Source: Neoconidiobolus thromboides FSU 785 (taxonomy: Eukaryota; Entomophthoromycota; Entomophthoromycetes; Entomophthorales; Neoconidiobolaceae). From it: a stretch of 39,735 bases of DNA. This document shows, piece after piece, positions 12,501-23,359 of this stretch (the first letter of the stretch is position 1; the number at the start of each line of letters is the position of its first letter). The DNA lies in assembly GCA_025603075.1 (NCBI GenBank), contig MU626432.1:1-39735 (forward strand). Reading direction: 5' to 3'. Position numbers and translations under genes: made by a program. Under the pieces are notes generated by a model. It saw only the letters and a list, made by a program, of their open reading frames with translations, was not told where the DNA came from and searched no databases.

Positions 12501-12912
12501 TTAAGGCATATAAACTGTAGGTTGTACATAACGTTTGGTGTTATAAACACTTTCCCCTACTTTCCAGCCTGGAACATCTTTCATTATCTCTGCCTCACGA
12601 GCCAAAGAAGCTTGTTGACGACGATATAAGTCACGGTCTTCTTCAGCAGTTAATAATGGTACAAGGTGAATTCTAGCCCAAGTTTTTTCACGATGTAACT
12701 CCCTAAATAAAATTAATACTTTTAATTTAAAAATTTAAAACTTTTTACATTCTTTCACGCTTTCCTTGATATACTTTATAAAAACCATAAAAGGACAATG
12801 CAAATATACTTCCAAAGATTACTGCGCCTGAAGGACCTCGGCTCGGAATACTTCTTCTATATCTAACGAAATCATACCCTCCTTTTGGTGCTGTATCTTG
12901 TTTTCCTTCCAT
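12501..12912 (-). CDS. NDUFA13: Complex I subunit GRIM-19/NDUFA13
   Basis: Two exons on the minus strand: 12912-12749 and 12702-12501; 121 aa. The 46-nt intron splits an ATG codon (AT|G). This is an accessory subunit of mitochondrial NADH:ubiquinone oxidoreductase. The family hallmarks are present: a GGYDFVRYRRSIPSRGPSG start matching the GGY-x-x-x-x-Y-x-R-x-x-P-x-R-G-x-S-G pattern, one membrane helix (AVIFGSIFALSFYGFYKVY), a charged R-E-R stretch, and the highly conserved E-x-x-I-M-K-D-V-P-x-W-K-V-G-E-S-V near the C-terminus. Its presence means the organism retains complex I, excluding Saccharomyces-type yeasts. It was missed by simple ORF scanning because both exons are short. Confidence 0.93.
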
Positions 12913-13059
12913 TTTACTTTTTTTAATTAAAAATAGTTTTATCGAAATCTATTGATTTGATTGATTATCTGCAAAATTTAAATGGAATTTTATGCTAATT
13001 TTAATGGGAATTTAGGAATTTATTATAAGTTTAAAAATTATATAAGATTTAACATTTGA

Positions 13060-13154
13060 AGATGTATTTTTATATTTAAGAAATTTTACTAGTAAAATTT
13101 CTACTAAAATAGCGTTTAAAGATGAAAAAAACAATAAAGTCAAAAAAATACCCA
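13060..13154 (-). mobile_element. MITE copy, diverged (98-bp family)
   Basis: Diverged copy in the same orientation as 37143-37238. It has the GATGTATTTTTATATTTAAG start, the AAATAGCGTTTAAAGATG core and a GTCAAAAAAATACCC end. Confidence 0.6.
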
Positions 13155-13194
13155 TACATTTTTTTCTACATAAAATAATAAAGCATTAAGTTTT

Positions 13195-13356
13195 CGTACA
13201 GTTGTCTATTAAGGATTTTATAATGTCTATTACACTGTTTTGATTTATAAATACTAGAATATGATGTAAGCACCTTCATCCTTCTTTTATAACTTAATTA
13301 TTGTTATTAGGATATATTATAGCAGAATACTAATATGTCAGTTAGACAACTGTACG
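13195..13356. mobile_element. Tc1/mariner-type MITE
   Basis: A perfect 14-bp inverted repeat, CGTACAGTTGTCTA at 13195-13208 and TAGACAACTGTACG at 13343-13356, encloses about 130 bp of non-coding AT-rich DNA. Read as TA-CAGT...ACTG-TA it has the CAGT ends and TA target duplication usual for Tc1/mariner elements. There is no coding capacity, so it would be a non-autonomous element. Confidence 0.6.
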
Positions 13357-13460
13357 TAATTTATAAGTAAATATTTGAGTACCGATCTTAAGTCAAAATA
13401 ATAACAGTTATCATAAAATAGGATTTTTTATTCGTTTCCCATAAAAGTTAGATATAGTAC

Positions 13461-16455
13461 TCAGTCTTTAGTAATTAAATGGCCCAAGTCTAGACCAGGC
13501 TTATCTGACTTAATATAATCTGCTGAGTATGATTGAGGAGTAGGAAACTTATTGTTATATTCAAGCTTGAGGAGAGTAGCTAATGAATAAATGGCTAAGA
13601 AAAGATTACAATCACCAGCTGGAAGCCCAATAACATTTTGTGTTTTACAATCTACTAATACAAAATGACCCTTGTTTCCACTTAATTCTTTAAGGAAGAA
13701 AGTGGGATCGCTCATTTCTACATATTTAGATTAAAACAATAAAAACAATGAAAATTCCAATTTACCTTCTGGGTGATCTTTGCCATAAAATGCCATATGA
13801 ATTTTAGTAAATAGAAGAGAAGCAAAAGATACTGGAGGAGTTGTCAAATTTAAATTCATTTTTGTAATGAATAGATGCAGTAATAATTCATAATCAGTAA
13901 TCTGGGATTTTGAAGTGGATTTATCATTTAAAATTATATCACTTAATGGGACAACCGATTCGCCATAATTGCCTTTATAATTAGATAAAAAAGGTGAAGT
14001 TGCTAAAACTAATTAAATGAACCAATTCAATAATAATAATAATAATAATAATAATATAATTTACTTCTTAATCTTGAAATCAATTTATCACGCTGTTCGG
14101 GGGTTTTAGCTAAATTTAGATAATGTTCTACTTCGATTCTTTTTGATGCCATCTTGTCAGTACGATATGCTCCAGCCAGATCTATTAAATCATAGTAAAA
14201 TGGACCTTTTGGTCTGATTTCTTTTATCCTAGCCTCTGAAACGTTATTTGTAGTGGCTTTATATTTTTCATCCTCTTTACTATCGCTTGAAATACCGTTG
14301 TTGACTATCTCTTTTCTATCACTCTTCTTACTTTGTGAAGCCTTTTCATACTGCTCATATATTCTTTTTAAATAATGTTCCCTTTTACTCTTATATTTAA
14401 GTGAACTAGCCTTTACGAAATGTGGACGCTTAGCTTTTTTCCCTAATCTTGTGTACGCTTTCTTGATTGGTGAAGCTTTTTTGGCATCACTGGAATTTTT
14501 TGAGCTTGAGTACTCCGGATAATTGGTAAACTTTGGTATAACTATAGATTCATTGCTATCTCTGTTTGAATAATTTGAAGTTTGATTGGATAAAATAATA
14601 TTGTTGTTAGCGCTAAGTCCAGGGAATGAAGGTGTCTGATTAGTGGTCCAATTAGAAATCCCAAATCCAGGAATTGATGTCTGACTAATAGTCCAATTAT
14701 TAGTACCAAATTTAGAAGACATTGATGTCAGATTGGTATCCCAGTTACTAACGTTAGGTCCAGGGAGTGAAGATGTCTGATTAGTGGTCCAATTAGAAGT
14801 TCCAAGCACAGGAGCTGATGCCTGATTAGTAGGCCAGCTGGTTGAGCCAAGCCTAAAAACCCCATTTGGTTGATTTGTAATAGATGGGATACTACTATTG
14901 TTCGAGTTTTTATCTAAAGAATGCACTAACGCAACTTTACTTGGAACATTACATTTTAAATGTGGGCAGTCTCTTTTAATCATTTCGTTATTTACTTCAT
15001 CAATAGTTTCAATTAAAGGATCAATAAGGTATTTGAAGAACCATAATTTAGTGCGTAATACAATAGGATCTATATTTCCATCAAATTCAAATAGCCTACC
15101 ACTTTCAGATGGGAGTATATAAACATAATCAGCATATGGTCCTAAAGCCTTTAAAAAGGTGTTAGAAAGATCTTCTAGTTCATCTGATCCTCTAATTTCG
15201 GGCTGTTTAAACATCGATGCCTTCATTTGTCCTTCTTTAGAGGAAACTTTGCTATATTTGATTAGTTTCGGCTTTATATCAACCAATTTGGGTTCAATTT
15301 GATTGGTGGAGACGGGTTTGTTAACAAAATCTATCAGAAATCAATAAAATTAAATAATATAATTATAGTTATTACTTGTATTGTCATCAGATGCTTTTTT
15401 ATTCCCTAAGCCTGTAAGTGATTGAACATCCAATTTAAAACTATCGCTGTTACTCGTCTTAAATGAAGGGTACTTCATGGATTTTAAAAGGACTTGACCG
15501 TTATTATTGTTCGAGTCTGGAACCTGATTTTTAGATTTAAAAAAATCCTTATAAAATACATTGGAATATGAAGTTTCTGAACTTTGAGAAGGGTAAAATA
15601 CTTTATCTAACAAAGAATTTTTAAAGTAAATATATATAAGGTTAACAATTGCTGGGAATAATTTGTATCCTAAAAATCCTAAACAAACAAAACCTTAAAT
15701 GATAATTAAATGCTATTACAATTATGTAGAATAAATTTACTTGAAATATCATAAAGTGGATATTCCAGTGGAAAAGTAAATCTAAACAATATTAACTAAA
15801 ATAAATAAATCAATATAGCATTACTTCATAAATAAATTTGAGATTATAATTAAGGGGAACGAAATTAGTGCATGTTTTAGCTTGTTAAAATTTTTCAAAA
15901 GATTTTCTTCTAAATCGGTATTCGATTTTATATCTAATTGTTAGTTTAAATTTATAAAATTCATTCAAAATTACCTGTATTGAATGCAACACTTTTGTGT
16001 GATTTTTCATTCCCATCTTTTCCTCTTGCTGAGGTGACGCTATTACTGTCTATTTTGAATTCGGTATCGATCAATTTTTCTGATTTCATTGAACCCTTTT
16101 CTTTTAATTGAATCAAAATGTTTTCATCTAAAGCTGATTTATTATTATTGATATTTGGATTAAATGATTGTAAAAATTCCTCTTTGAAACCTCTTTCTGT
16201 ATGTAGATTCTCTTTCATTTTATCCTTATTTAATTTCACTCCGCCTTTTAAATTCATTCCTTTTCTATTTACCTTGTCTTCTATTTTGATGACATTATTA
16301 GTTCCATTAAAAGAATGAGGCTCATCAATTATTAAATTTGATCTAATGTATTCAGGCTCTCTATTATAATGCCTTAGCCTAAAGAACTGTTCTTTTATTA
16401 CACTTTCTCCTTCCGCATCTCTTTTTTCCCATCTTCGTGCAGTTTCTTCAAACAT
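13461..16455 (-). CDS. TMEM209-family (CytochromB561_N) nuclear-envelope-type membrane protein
   Basis: Seven exons on the minus strand: 16455-15975, 15933-15825, 15781-15741, 15678-15376, 15330-14065, 14002-13766, 13717-13461; 897 aa. All junction phases agree. After a charged N-terminus, hydrophobic stretches HALISFPLIIISNLF and FPAIVNLIYIYF (exons 2-4) form the expected N-terminal membrane pair. Family segments follow: LRTKLWFFKYLIDPLIETID with a downstream R-D-C-P-H-L; TPEQRDKLISRLR; the segment ending DYELLLHLFITKM; and a C-terminal VIGLPAGDCNLFLAIY resembling 'x-L-P-x-G-x-x-N-x-F'. Human TMEM209 has been reported to bind Nup205. Between the first two conserved segments this protein carries an insert of about 265 aa: five tandem repeats of 15-16 aa (S-N-W-T-T-N-Q-T-S type; 14609-14842) and a Lys-rich region. 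An alternative acceptor at 15669 removes three residues. Confidence 0.8.
14030..14056. repeat. AAT trinucleotide microsatellite
   Basis: A run of about nine AAT units lies within intron 5 of the TMEM209-like gene. It reads as TTA/TAT on the coding strand just before the acceptor. Confidence 0.9.
14609..14842 (-). repeat. Five in-frame 45-48 bp tandem repeats in TMEM209-like gene
   Basis: The translated units are SWPTNQASAPVLGT, SNWTTNQTSSLPGPNV, SNWDTNLTSMSSKFGT, NNWTISQTSIPGFGI and SNWTTNQTPSFPGLS. The W-x-T-N-Q-T-S core is conserved and the linkers vary. Length variation between strains would be expected. Confidence 0.85.
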
Positions 16456-16579
16456 TTTGAAAAAGTATCATTTAGGTTCTGTTGGATTGCTATTTAAATC
16501 ATTCAAGCCAATCATTTAAATTTATTCGAAGTCCTTAAAACTCAATTTTCATTGAGTTTGATTTTATTATCTTAATAAA

Positions 16580-17026
16580 ATGGCAGCATTACCAAAGTTA
16601 ACCGAAAAAGAAATAGTTGTTAAGTTTAATCAACTAAAACAAGAAATCAGCACCATTACTTCAAGAATTGGAGAATTGGAGTCAGAGATAGAAGAACACA
16701 AGTAACTTTACTCATTTTTATTTTATTTTAAATTTACAATTTCAGATTAGTTATTGAAACAATGGAGCCATTAAGTGGAGATAGAAAGTGCTTTAGGTTG
16801 ATTGGAGGTGTATTAGTAGAACGTACAGTTAAAGAAATTTTACCAACTTTAAAAGCAAATCATGATGGCGTAATTTCATTTAATTTTGTTTTTAGTATAA
16901 ATAAACTAATCTATTTAGATTGCAAAATTAATAGAATCCTTAGTTAAAAATTATAAAGCTAAAGATGAAGAATTCAAAAAATTTCAACAAGACTATAAAG
17001 TTAGAATAGCCCCTGCTCAATCCTGA
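16580..17026 (+). CDS. GIM4: Prefoldin subunit 2
   Basis: Three exons: 16580-16701, 16746-16869, 16919-17026; 117 aa, the normal length for this family. Prefoldin is the hexameric cytosolic co-chaperone that passes nascent actin and tubulin to the CCT chaperonin; subunit 2 is of beta type. The protein starts MAALPKLTEKEIVVKFNQLK, then a coiled-coil helix, the conserved hairpin core D-R-K-C-F-R-L-I-G-G-V-L-V-E-R-T-V, and a second coiled-coil helix. The 43-nt and 49-nt introns keep frame (phases 2 and 0). The gene ends in TGA, so TGA is used as a stop here. It is divergent from the TMEM209-like gene with about 120 bp between start codons, so the two probably share a promoter region. Confidence 0.93.
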
Positions 17027-18686
17027 TTTTTTTAATTAAAGCCTTTATAGCTATTTGTATTATTATTTCTTTAATTTAGAGTCCCATATTTACTATCCTT
17101 ATCCAATATTTATAAGCTTTAGTATATCGCACCAGTTGGATTAATATAATAACCATATAAACACTATGTTGAAATTTATTATTAGTTAATATTTATCCAA
17201 ATGTAAGTTTTAACCCTAAGAGTAGCATTTTAAGATAAAGTAAGGCTTACTATGGAATTGACCTATATATCAATACTTTAAAGTAGTAATAAAATAAATG
17301 CATTTCATACGTACTATAATACCTTTTATAATATCTTTTATACATTTTTAAGTAAATCAAGGTTAACATTTACTAGATTAAATAATTTTTTAAATCACTT
17401 TTACTAAAGATCGTGTTAAAAGGTTACTTATCAAAAAAGATATATTGAGCAACAAAATAACTTATATGAATATACCATATTTTATTCCACCAAAGTAAAT
17501 TCATATAACATTAGCAATGTTCATATTCAAAAATCATCAAATACGACTTTAAATCTTAGTTTATATGGAGATGTTTTTTGTTTTCATCACTTTTTCCATT
17601 TTTTAAGCGCTATTTGAACAGAACTTTTGTTAGTAAAATTCTTAAACAAAAAAATATATATTCATATATTAAAATTATGAAATATAAAATTATGGTTCTG
17701 ATAAAGTTTCAAGAAAATAGTAAGGGGGAAGGTATCTGATAAATAAGGTTTAATTTTTAAATGCAAATTTATCTTAGAGTAACTGTTCAGAAGTAGCTAT
17801 TTTAATAACCGTAAGACAGTTTCGTAGTATAAAAAACATAATAAAAAACATATAATAAATGTTCTAAACAATATAAATAACATCAAAAACTTTTTATAAT
17901 AATTACATAATAAAACATTAACTTCAAGTTATTTTCACGTTACTATCAATCTGGAATTATTACAACTTTGATCGAGTTAATATATTAATTTGTGTCAATT
18001 GGCAAAATATTAGTTGAATTTGGTATTTCATTTTTCATCCACCTGATACAAAATGCCAATACAAGCTAATAAATTCGAAGTTCCAATACTCCTTTTCCAT
18101 TCCAAAAACAGTGGATTTGAAGTTTAAAGTTATTTCATTTTTTATCAATTGAATTTGATGCAAATTACTAGCAAATAAATGTGGGGCTTACAGCTTTGCA
18201 CCTTTAAATTAATTTATCGTTGTAATGTAAAAATTTTGTGAATAATACAAAATGATTTTATATTAAATTATAAAGATATTAATAAATTAAACTATAGCTC
18301 TAATTATAAAAATCTCCTTTTATTTAATAAAATTTAAAAATAGATATTAATATTCGGAAATCAACATGATATTATGCACCATTGCAATAAAAGAAAGTAA
18401 GTTCTATTTTTAGCTGTTATTATGTAGGATTGATCACATTTAATAAATCCAATTTCCTAGTGACAACCTAAAACCAAATCGATTGGTCTATCCAGAATCG
18501 AAAATTACTTAATATAGGAAAAACAAAATAAAAATTCAAATATTAGTGATTACCAGGATCAAATGATTTAGCAACCTCTATTTGTTCCACAAATTTAAAA
18601 AGATATATAAATACTCTTAAATCCTAATCTTTAATTTTTTTACGAAAATACAATTTACAGGCAGTGCCAGTTTAAGCTAACTAAAA
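17027..18686. other. AT-rich intergenic region with one MITE
   Basis: No gene is recognised. A MITE copy sits at about 17567-17663. A ...TTTACAG acceptor-like site at 18660, just before the small ORF at 18687, could belong to a 5' untranslated intron. Confidence 0.45.
17567..17663 (+). mobile_element. MITE copy (98-bp family)
   Basis: Same family as 38382-38479. It has a GGAGATGTTTTTTG start, a TTAAGCGCTATTTGA core and a TAAAATTCTTAAAC segment near the end. It is flanked by ATAT on both sides. Confidence 0.7.
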
Positions 18687-18962
18687 ATGATTGAAATAAT
18701 GGGATATAAATACAGAGCAAAGAAGCTATTCAAAGCTTATTACTTTGGGAAACCAGTGTTTATTGAAAAAGTAGTACCTGAAAGCATGCGTAGTAAAATT
18801 CATAATACAGATTTTGATTTAATGTTAAAAGATGAACAGAATTTTAATACCATCAAGTTGAGTTTAACCCCTTCATTAAACTCAGACAAAAGAACAGGAC
18901 ATCGTAGATCAAGCTTTGTGGTCAATAATCAATCATTACAAGATTTGAAAGGTTGTAATTAA
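18687..18962 (+). CDS. Hypothetical small protein
   Basis: A 91-codon ATG-initiated frame with an in-frame stop just upstream, so the start is well defined. The product is basic and charged, with R-R-S-S (a possible kinase site), and has no transmembrane segment or recognisable family. The length exceeds what AT-rich random sequence usually permits, and the amino-acid mix looks protein-like, but no homology is recognised. It may be a small gene, one exon of a larger one, or a chance ORF. Confidence 0.35.
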   Translation: MIEIMGYKYRAKKLFKAYYFGKPVFIEKVVPESMRSKIHNTDFDLMLKDEQNFNTIKLSLTPSLNSDKRTGHRRSSFVVNNQSLQDLKGCN

Positions 18963-19738
18963 GAGCTGTAGTTTATTGAATTAACAGAGTTATAAGAATT
19001 AATATTTAAATTAGAATATTGAGTACTATAGTTTAGATTATGATTATAATGGAATTAATTAATTAATAAACTTAATATTATAATAATATCTTCATTGAAT
19101 CAATATATTATTTATTTTATCCAACTATTCCTTCCCCTCTCCTTAATATCGTCTCCTCCGTTATCTACCCTGTTTTATACCTCATAAAGCGATAATAGAT
19201 TTCATATCTTGTAATTAAATCTTAATAAAAACATAATTCTTTAAACATTATTTTAAATTTTGACTATTTTAGTTAGCTTTAAAGAAAACTATTAAATCAT
19301 ATTAGATAATATTAAATAAGGGGTGGATAACATAAATAAATGGTAATATTAAAATCGAAGAATAAATATTAATATCAGAATAAAGTTTATTTTAAGTGAT
19401 ATTTTAATTTTGATTTATAAAAAGCGGAGACAATGCTGTAGTTTAATTTAGATTATTCTTCAATCGAATGTTTGTAAATTAGTAGCTGTACTTTCTAATA
19501 TTATACTTTGTACTAATAATTTATTTAATTTAGTTTATTATAACTGTGTTCTTTAGTTATAGTGGTAATATCACTTCAAATAGATTCAAAAAAAATATAC
19601 ATGTAGGCAACATAAGTTAATAAAACATCATAAGATATGCTACAATAATGGCTTTATATTTGATAAATAATAAATAAGCGAAATAAGCTATAAATGACAT
19701 GGACCGAAATAAAAACTAAAAGCATAGCTAGTTAGATA
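18963..19738. other. AT-rich intergenic region
   Basis: No gene is seen. A C/T-rich stretch at about 19129-19172 is the only compositional departure; no frame across it stays open for long. Confidence 0.5.
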
Positions 19739-20954
19739 TTAAATTTTACCCCTAAAATTAAGATTGGAATCTATACTAGAGATACCATCAAACTGAGACT
19801 CTTTTCTTATATTAGATAAATAAATATCATCCTCTTGAGAAGAAGTAAAGTGTTGATCATCAAGTTTATTGAATGTACTTTTATTTCCTAGATGGTTACT
19901 ATCATTGTGAAGGTTGATAGGTTCTGGTATTACTTCTTTAGCTTGGTTTTTATCCTTACTATCGCTCAAATTCATAGCCCATTTAAATAGCAGTGTTACT
20001 GCTACCATTGATATCAATACCAAACACCTATTAACCAGTTAAAACAATATATAATAAAAATAATATATTGACTTACCAAAAGAATCCAAGAATATCACTT
20101 ATACAACCCATAGCAGGCACCCCAGGTTGAGAGTTTCTTAACGCAGGCAAAGCAAACAGCATAGAAACGCTAGTGCCCAAAATAGGTGGTGGGATTTCTC
20201 TATTATTAAATACTGCGTCAACAGCAATATTAATCATAGCAATAGCTAAGCACCACATCAAAACAACCATAAAAGAGCAAACTAACAAAGTGGTAGGGGG
20301 CCGTACAGCTCTTACAGCAACAATTTTTGACTCATCCAAAGTGGTATAGGTAGAAAAATAATCATTTGTTTTTTCATCTTCTGGTAAGTCATAGAAACGA
20401 ATACGAAATAATTGTGAAGTGCCATAAAAGGTGACGCTTGTAGGGACTAAAATTGGATCCCCGGATTTTGAGATGGATTTATTTTTGGTTGTTATTTCCA
20501 ATGGAAAATACGCGATGAATTCTTCTAATGGATAGTCTCTTAAGTTACCAAAGGTGAAAGGTACTGTTAATTGGAAAGGCTCAATGGAGTTTCCCCTTGG
20601 TACAGATCTACGTTTGAATCGGAAGTTGATATCAATATCATATTTGATTGTTTTATTTTCATAACTTAGGTCTCCTATTGGATCAAGTTGTATAAACAAA
20701 TCTACTTTTTTATTTAAAGGATCTACATTCATTAAATCTACTTGTATGTTTAGACTACCTCCAATTAATTCACTTTGTGTTGCTATTTGCTTATATGATC
20801 TTCCATTTGAGCCCTCGTTTGAATAAGCTACAAAGATTGGTAATACTATTACACACCATAATATAGCTCCAATAAAAAATTTAAATAGCCGTCTTCTTAC
20901 TTTATGTAGAAATACCCAATTATAGCACCTAGTTAAGGTCTTATTTTTTAACAT
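19739..20954 (-). CDS. DUF4436 membrane protein, copy 1 (intact)
   Basis: Two exons on the minus strand: 20954-20077 and 20027-19739; 388 aa. A short cytosolic start (K-V-R-R-R) precedes membrane helix 1 (about 24-44). A beta-rich extracytoplasmic region of about 170 residues follows, then the diagnostic DUF4436 C-terminal block R-P-P-T-T-L-L...M-W-C-L-A-I-A with ALPALRNSQPGVPAMG and L-G-F-F-W. A final helix encoded by exon 2 (CLVLISMVAVTLLFKWAM) and a hydrophilic tail of about 75 aa complete it. The intron (49 nt) splits the Trp codon of GFFW. DUF4436 proteins occur in fungi and actinobacteria; their function is unknown. The gene is divergent from a paralogue 1.1 kb away. Confidence 0.87.
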
Positions 20955-22061
20955 CTTTTTAAAGAAAATGAGCTGTGGTTAAAATTACAATAAAGATTAA
21001 TAAAAAGTAATCTACCATTTAGTTTCCTCTTTGTTTTAAACTTCAGTTATATGATGTTTTACATTTGTCAGTTCATCAGTTTGAGCTTTTATTTTTCGTT
21101 ATTCTTCTGCTAATTTTATCACCTAATAACTTTACAAATTATGATAAATTATTGGCTAAAAGTAGAAATGAGGTTGTCTTTTTTGCTTAAGGAATTCGTT
21201 AGCATTTTTTCCTCTTAATAGCACTTAAAAAGGGAATAAATAATGAAACCAAAAAACACTATCAAGTTTATTTTGTGCAATAGTACTATTTTAAGCATAG
21301 TACTAAAATGAACTAAAATTTGCCATAATAATCAAATTAGTGAATTAAAAAAAGAATACAGAAATGAACCTGACACAACTATTTTCCAAGGATATATTAT
21401 TTATAGCTTCAGAACTTTAAGTGTGTGTAAAATTTACAATAAAAGATTTATTTTTACATTTGTTGTTATATTTGAGTTAGGATTAAGTTCAAATATTAAC
21501 TATCAAAATCTTATTACTGTTTTTATTTTGTATCTTTCCTGGATTATTTTTATCCAATGACTTAAATATGAATTAACAGAAAGCGTGTAATTCAATATCA
21601 ACCCTATGGTTTCTTCGAACCTTGTTTTGAAAGTATTAAATTAGACGTTATCCCCCTTATTTATACTACTTTTAGTCTGAGCTGTTTACCATTTTATTCA
21701 CTTGATATACTCTCTCCTACCAATAAAAGTCAATAGATACATTATGAAGTTAAAAGGAGCTTTACAATATAGTAAAACTGAAGTTAACATTAAAAGTTAC
21801 TAGATTTATACATTAAAATCGTTGGTTATTTTGCTATCCTTTCAAATGTACTCATATCTTTGGTGTAAAGGGTGGCTCTGGAAAAAAGAAATTTCTAAAA
21901 TTTGGAGAACATTTTCTATCATACTTTCAAATTTGTCCGTAATTTTAAAATGCTTAAGGAATGTTAAATGATATAAGGATAAGTTTAAATGGATCAATAA
22001 TATAAATATTGTTATTAAGCCAAAATATAAAGGAATTCAACTGGACTTGACATAATAAAAA
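20955..22061. promoter_or_regulatory. Shared upstream region of the divergent DUF4436 pair
   Basis: The 1.1-kb spacer between the two start codons must contain both promoters. No ORF is seen. A degraded MITE copy lies at 21170-21262, and the rest is AT-rich spacer without recognisable motifs. Confidence 0.4.
21170..21262 (-). mobile_element. MITE copy, degraded
   Basis: Degraded member of the 98-bp family. It keeps the TTTTTTGCTTAAGGAATTC, AATAGCACTTAAAAAG and AATGAAACCAAAAAACA segments in the correct order and spacing. Confidence 0.5.
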
Positions 22062-23050
22062 ATGATGCCAATAAAAGCAAACATAACCAGGTTACATAGC
22101 TGGATATTTTCCAGTAATCTTAGGAGAAGAGTCTTTAAAATATTTATAGGGATGACACTATTCTGTATCATAGTGATACCAATTTTTATAGGATATGTCA
22201 ATGAAGGAGATAAATCCAGGGTCCTGAATAATATTAAAAACTATACGGATTCAAATACAGAGGATTATATTGATTTACAGATTGACTTGGTTACTGCAGA
22301 TCCAGTCAATAAAAAAGTAGATTTATTTGTACAGTTAGACCCTATAGGAGGATATAGTTTTAAAAATAAGACGTCAAGGTATGATATTGATATCAATTTT
22401 CGATTCATACGTAAGTCTATTTTAAAGGGTGAGTTTATAGAACCCTTTCAACTAAGCTTACCCTTTGCGGAGGGAAGCTTAAGGGATTATCCTTTTGAAT
22501 TATTTTTGGTTTATTTTCCAATTGAAATCATTATCAGAAGCTCAAGCTTGAGCTCTAATGAAATAGACTTATTAGCTGCTAACACTAACATTAATTTCTA
22601 TGGTACTTCTCAGCTATTTCGTGTACGCTATGAAGAGGTATCTAACCAAGATAAAAGCAATGCCTTCTATTCTTCAGTCACTATCTTACCAAATTCAAAA
22701 TTAATTATGGTAAAATTATTGCGTCCTCCTACTACACTATTGGTTTGTACCTTTATGGTTGTTTTGATGTGGTGCTTAGCTATTGCTATGATTAATATTG
22801 CTATTGATGCTGTGTTCAATAACAGAGAAATTCCTCCTCCAATTTTAGGTACAAGCGTTGCTATGTTGTTTGCTTTGCCTGCGTTAAGAAACTCTCAACC
22901 TGGGGTGCCTGCTATGGGTTGTATAAGTGATATTCTTGGATTCTTTTGGTAAATCAATATATTATTTTTGTAGAATATTAGATATTAGCGTTAATTAATA
23001 GGAGTTTAGTTTTAATATCAATAGCAGCAGTAACATTATTGTTTAAATGA
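22062..23050 (+). CDS. DUF4436 membrane protein, copy 2 (tail cut by TGA)
   Basis: Two exons: 22062-22948 and 23002-23050; 311 aa. The layout matches copy 1: L-R-R-R, membrane helix 1, beta-rich lumenal part, then the R-P-P-T-T-L-L to G-F-F-W block, of which 73 of 76 residues are identical between copies by eye. The intron is at the same site. Exon 2 encodes the last helix (SLVLISIAAVTLLFK) and then hits TGA at 23048-23050, exactly where copy 1 has TGG (Trp). The same frame stays open for 67 more codons to a TAA at 23252, giving a hydrophilic Ser/Asn/Lys-rich sequence like the copy 1 tail. The product probably keeps all membrane helices but lacks the tail, unless the stop is read through. Confidence 0.82.
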
Positions 23051-23254
23051 CTTCTTAACAGAGACAAGGAAATAACTGGTAAAGTACCAGGTTCAACTAA
23101 TTCAAACGATAATCAAGTTGAAAAACGAAGTAATTTTAGTTCTACCAATCTATCAGATGAAATGCAAATTACATACAATAGTAAGGTACAGGCCTCATTG
23201 AGCGAGTATGAATTAAATTCCAAAGTTCAAATAAACAGGGGCTTAGCCCAATAA
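23051..23254 (+). pseudogene. Former cytoplasmic tail of DUF4436 copy 2
   Basis: An open frame of 67 codons continues in phase after the TGA at 23048 and ends at TAA 23252-23254. Composition and length match the tail of copy 1 (for example N-F-S-S-T-N-L-S-D-E against T-F-N-K-L-D-D-Q). It is either a recent nonsense remnant or a readthrough extension. Confidence 0.6.
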
Positions 23255-23359
23255 ATCAAGTTAATATTTGTAATAATAGATCATTTCTAAAACTTTAAAA
23301 TTTATTATTTTAACTATTTTACTATTCTATAACTTAAAAACCGTACTATTCGCTGTTGC

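Noticed and set aside
19739-22952. Seipin as identity of the membrane protein pair
   Set aside because: N-terminal helix plus lumenal beta region is seipin-like, but the R-P-P-T-T-L-L...LPALRNSQPG...GFFW block is diagnostic of DUF4436.
23048-23050. TGA read as tryptophan genome-wide
   Set aside because: TGA ends the prefoldin 2, TMEM209-like and 480-aa genes at the expected lengths, and no other intact gene carries an internal TGA.
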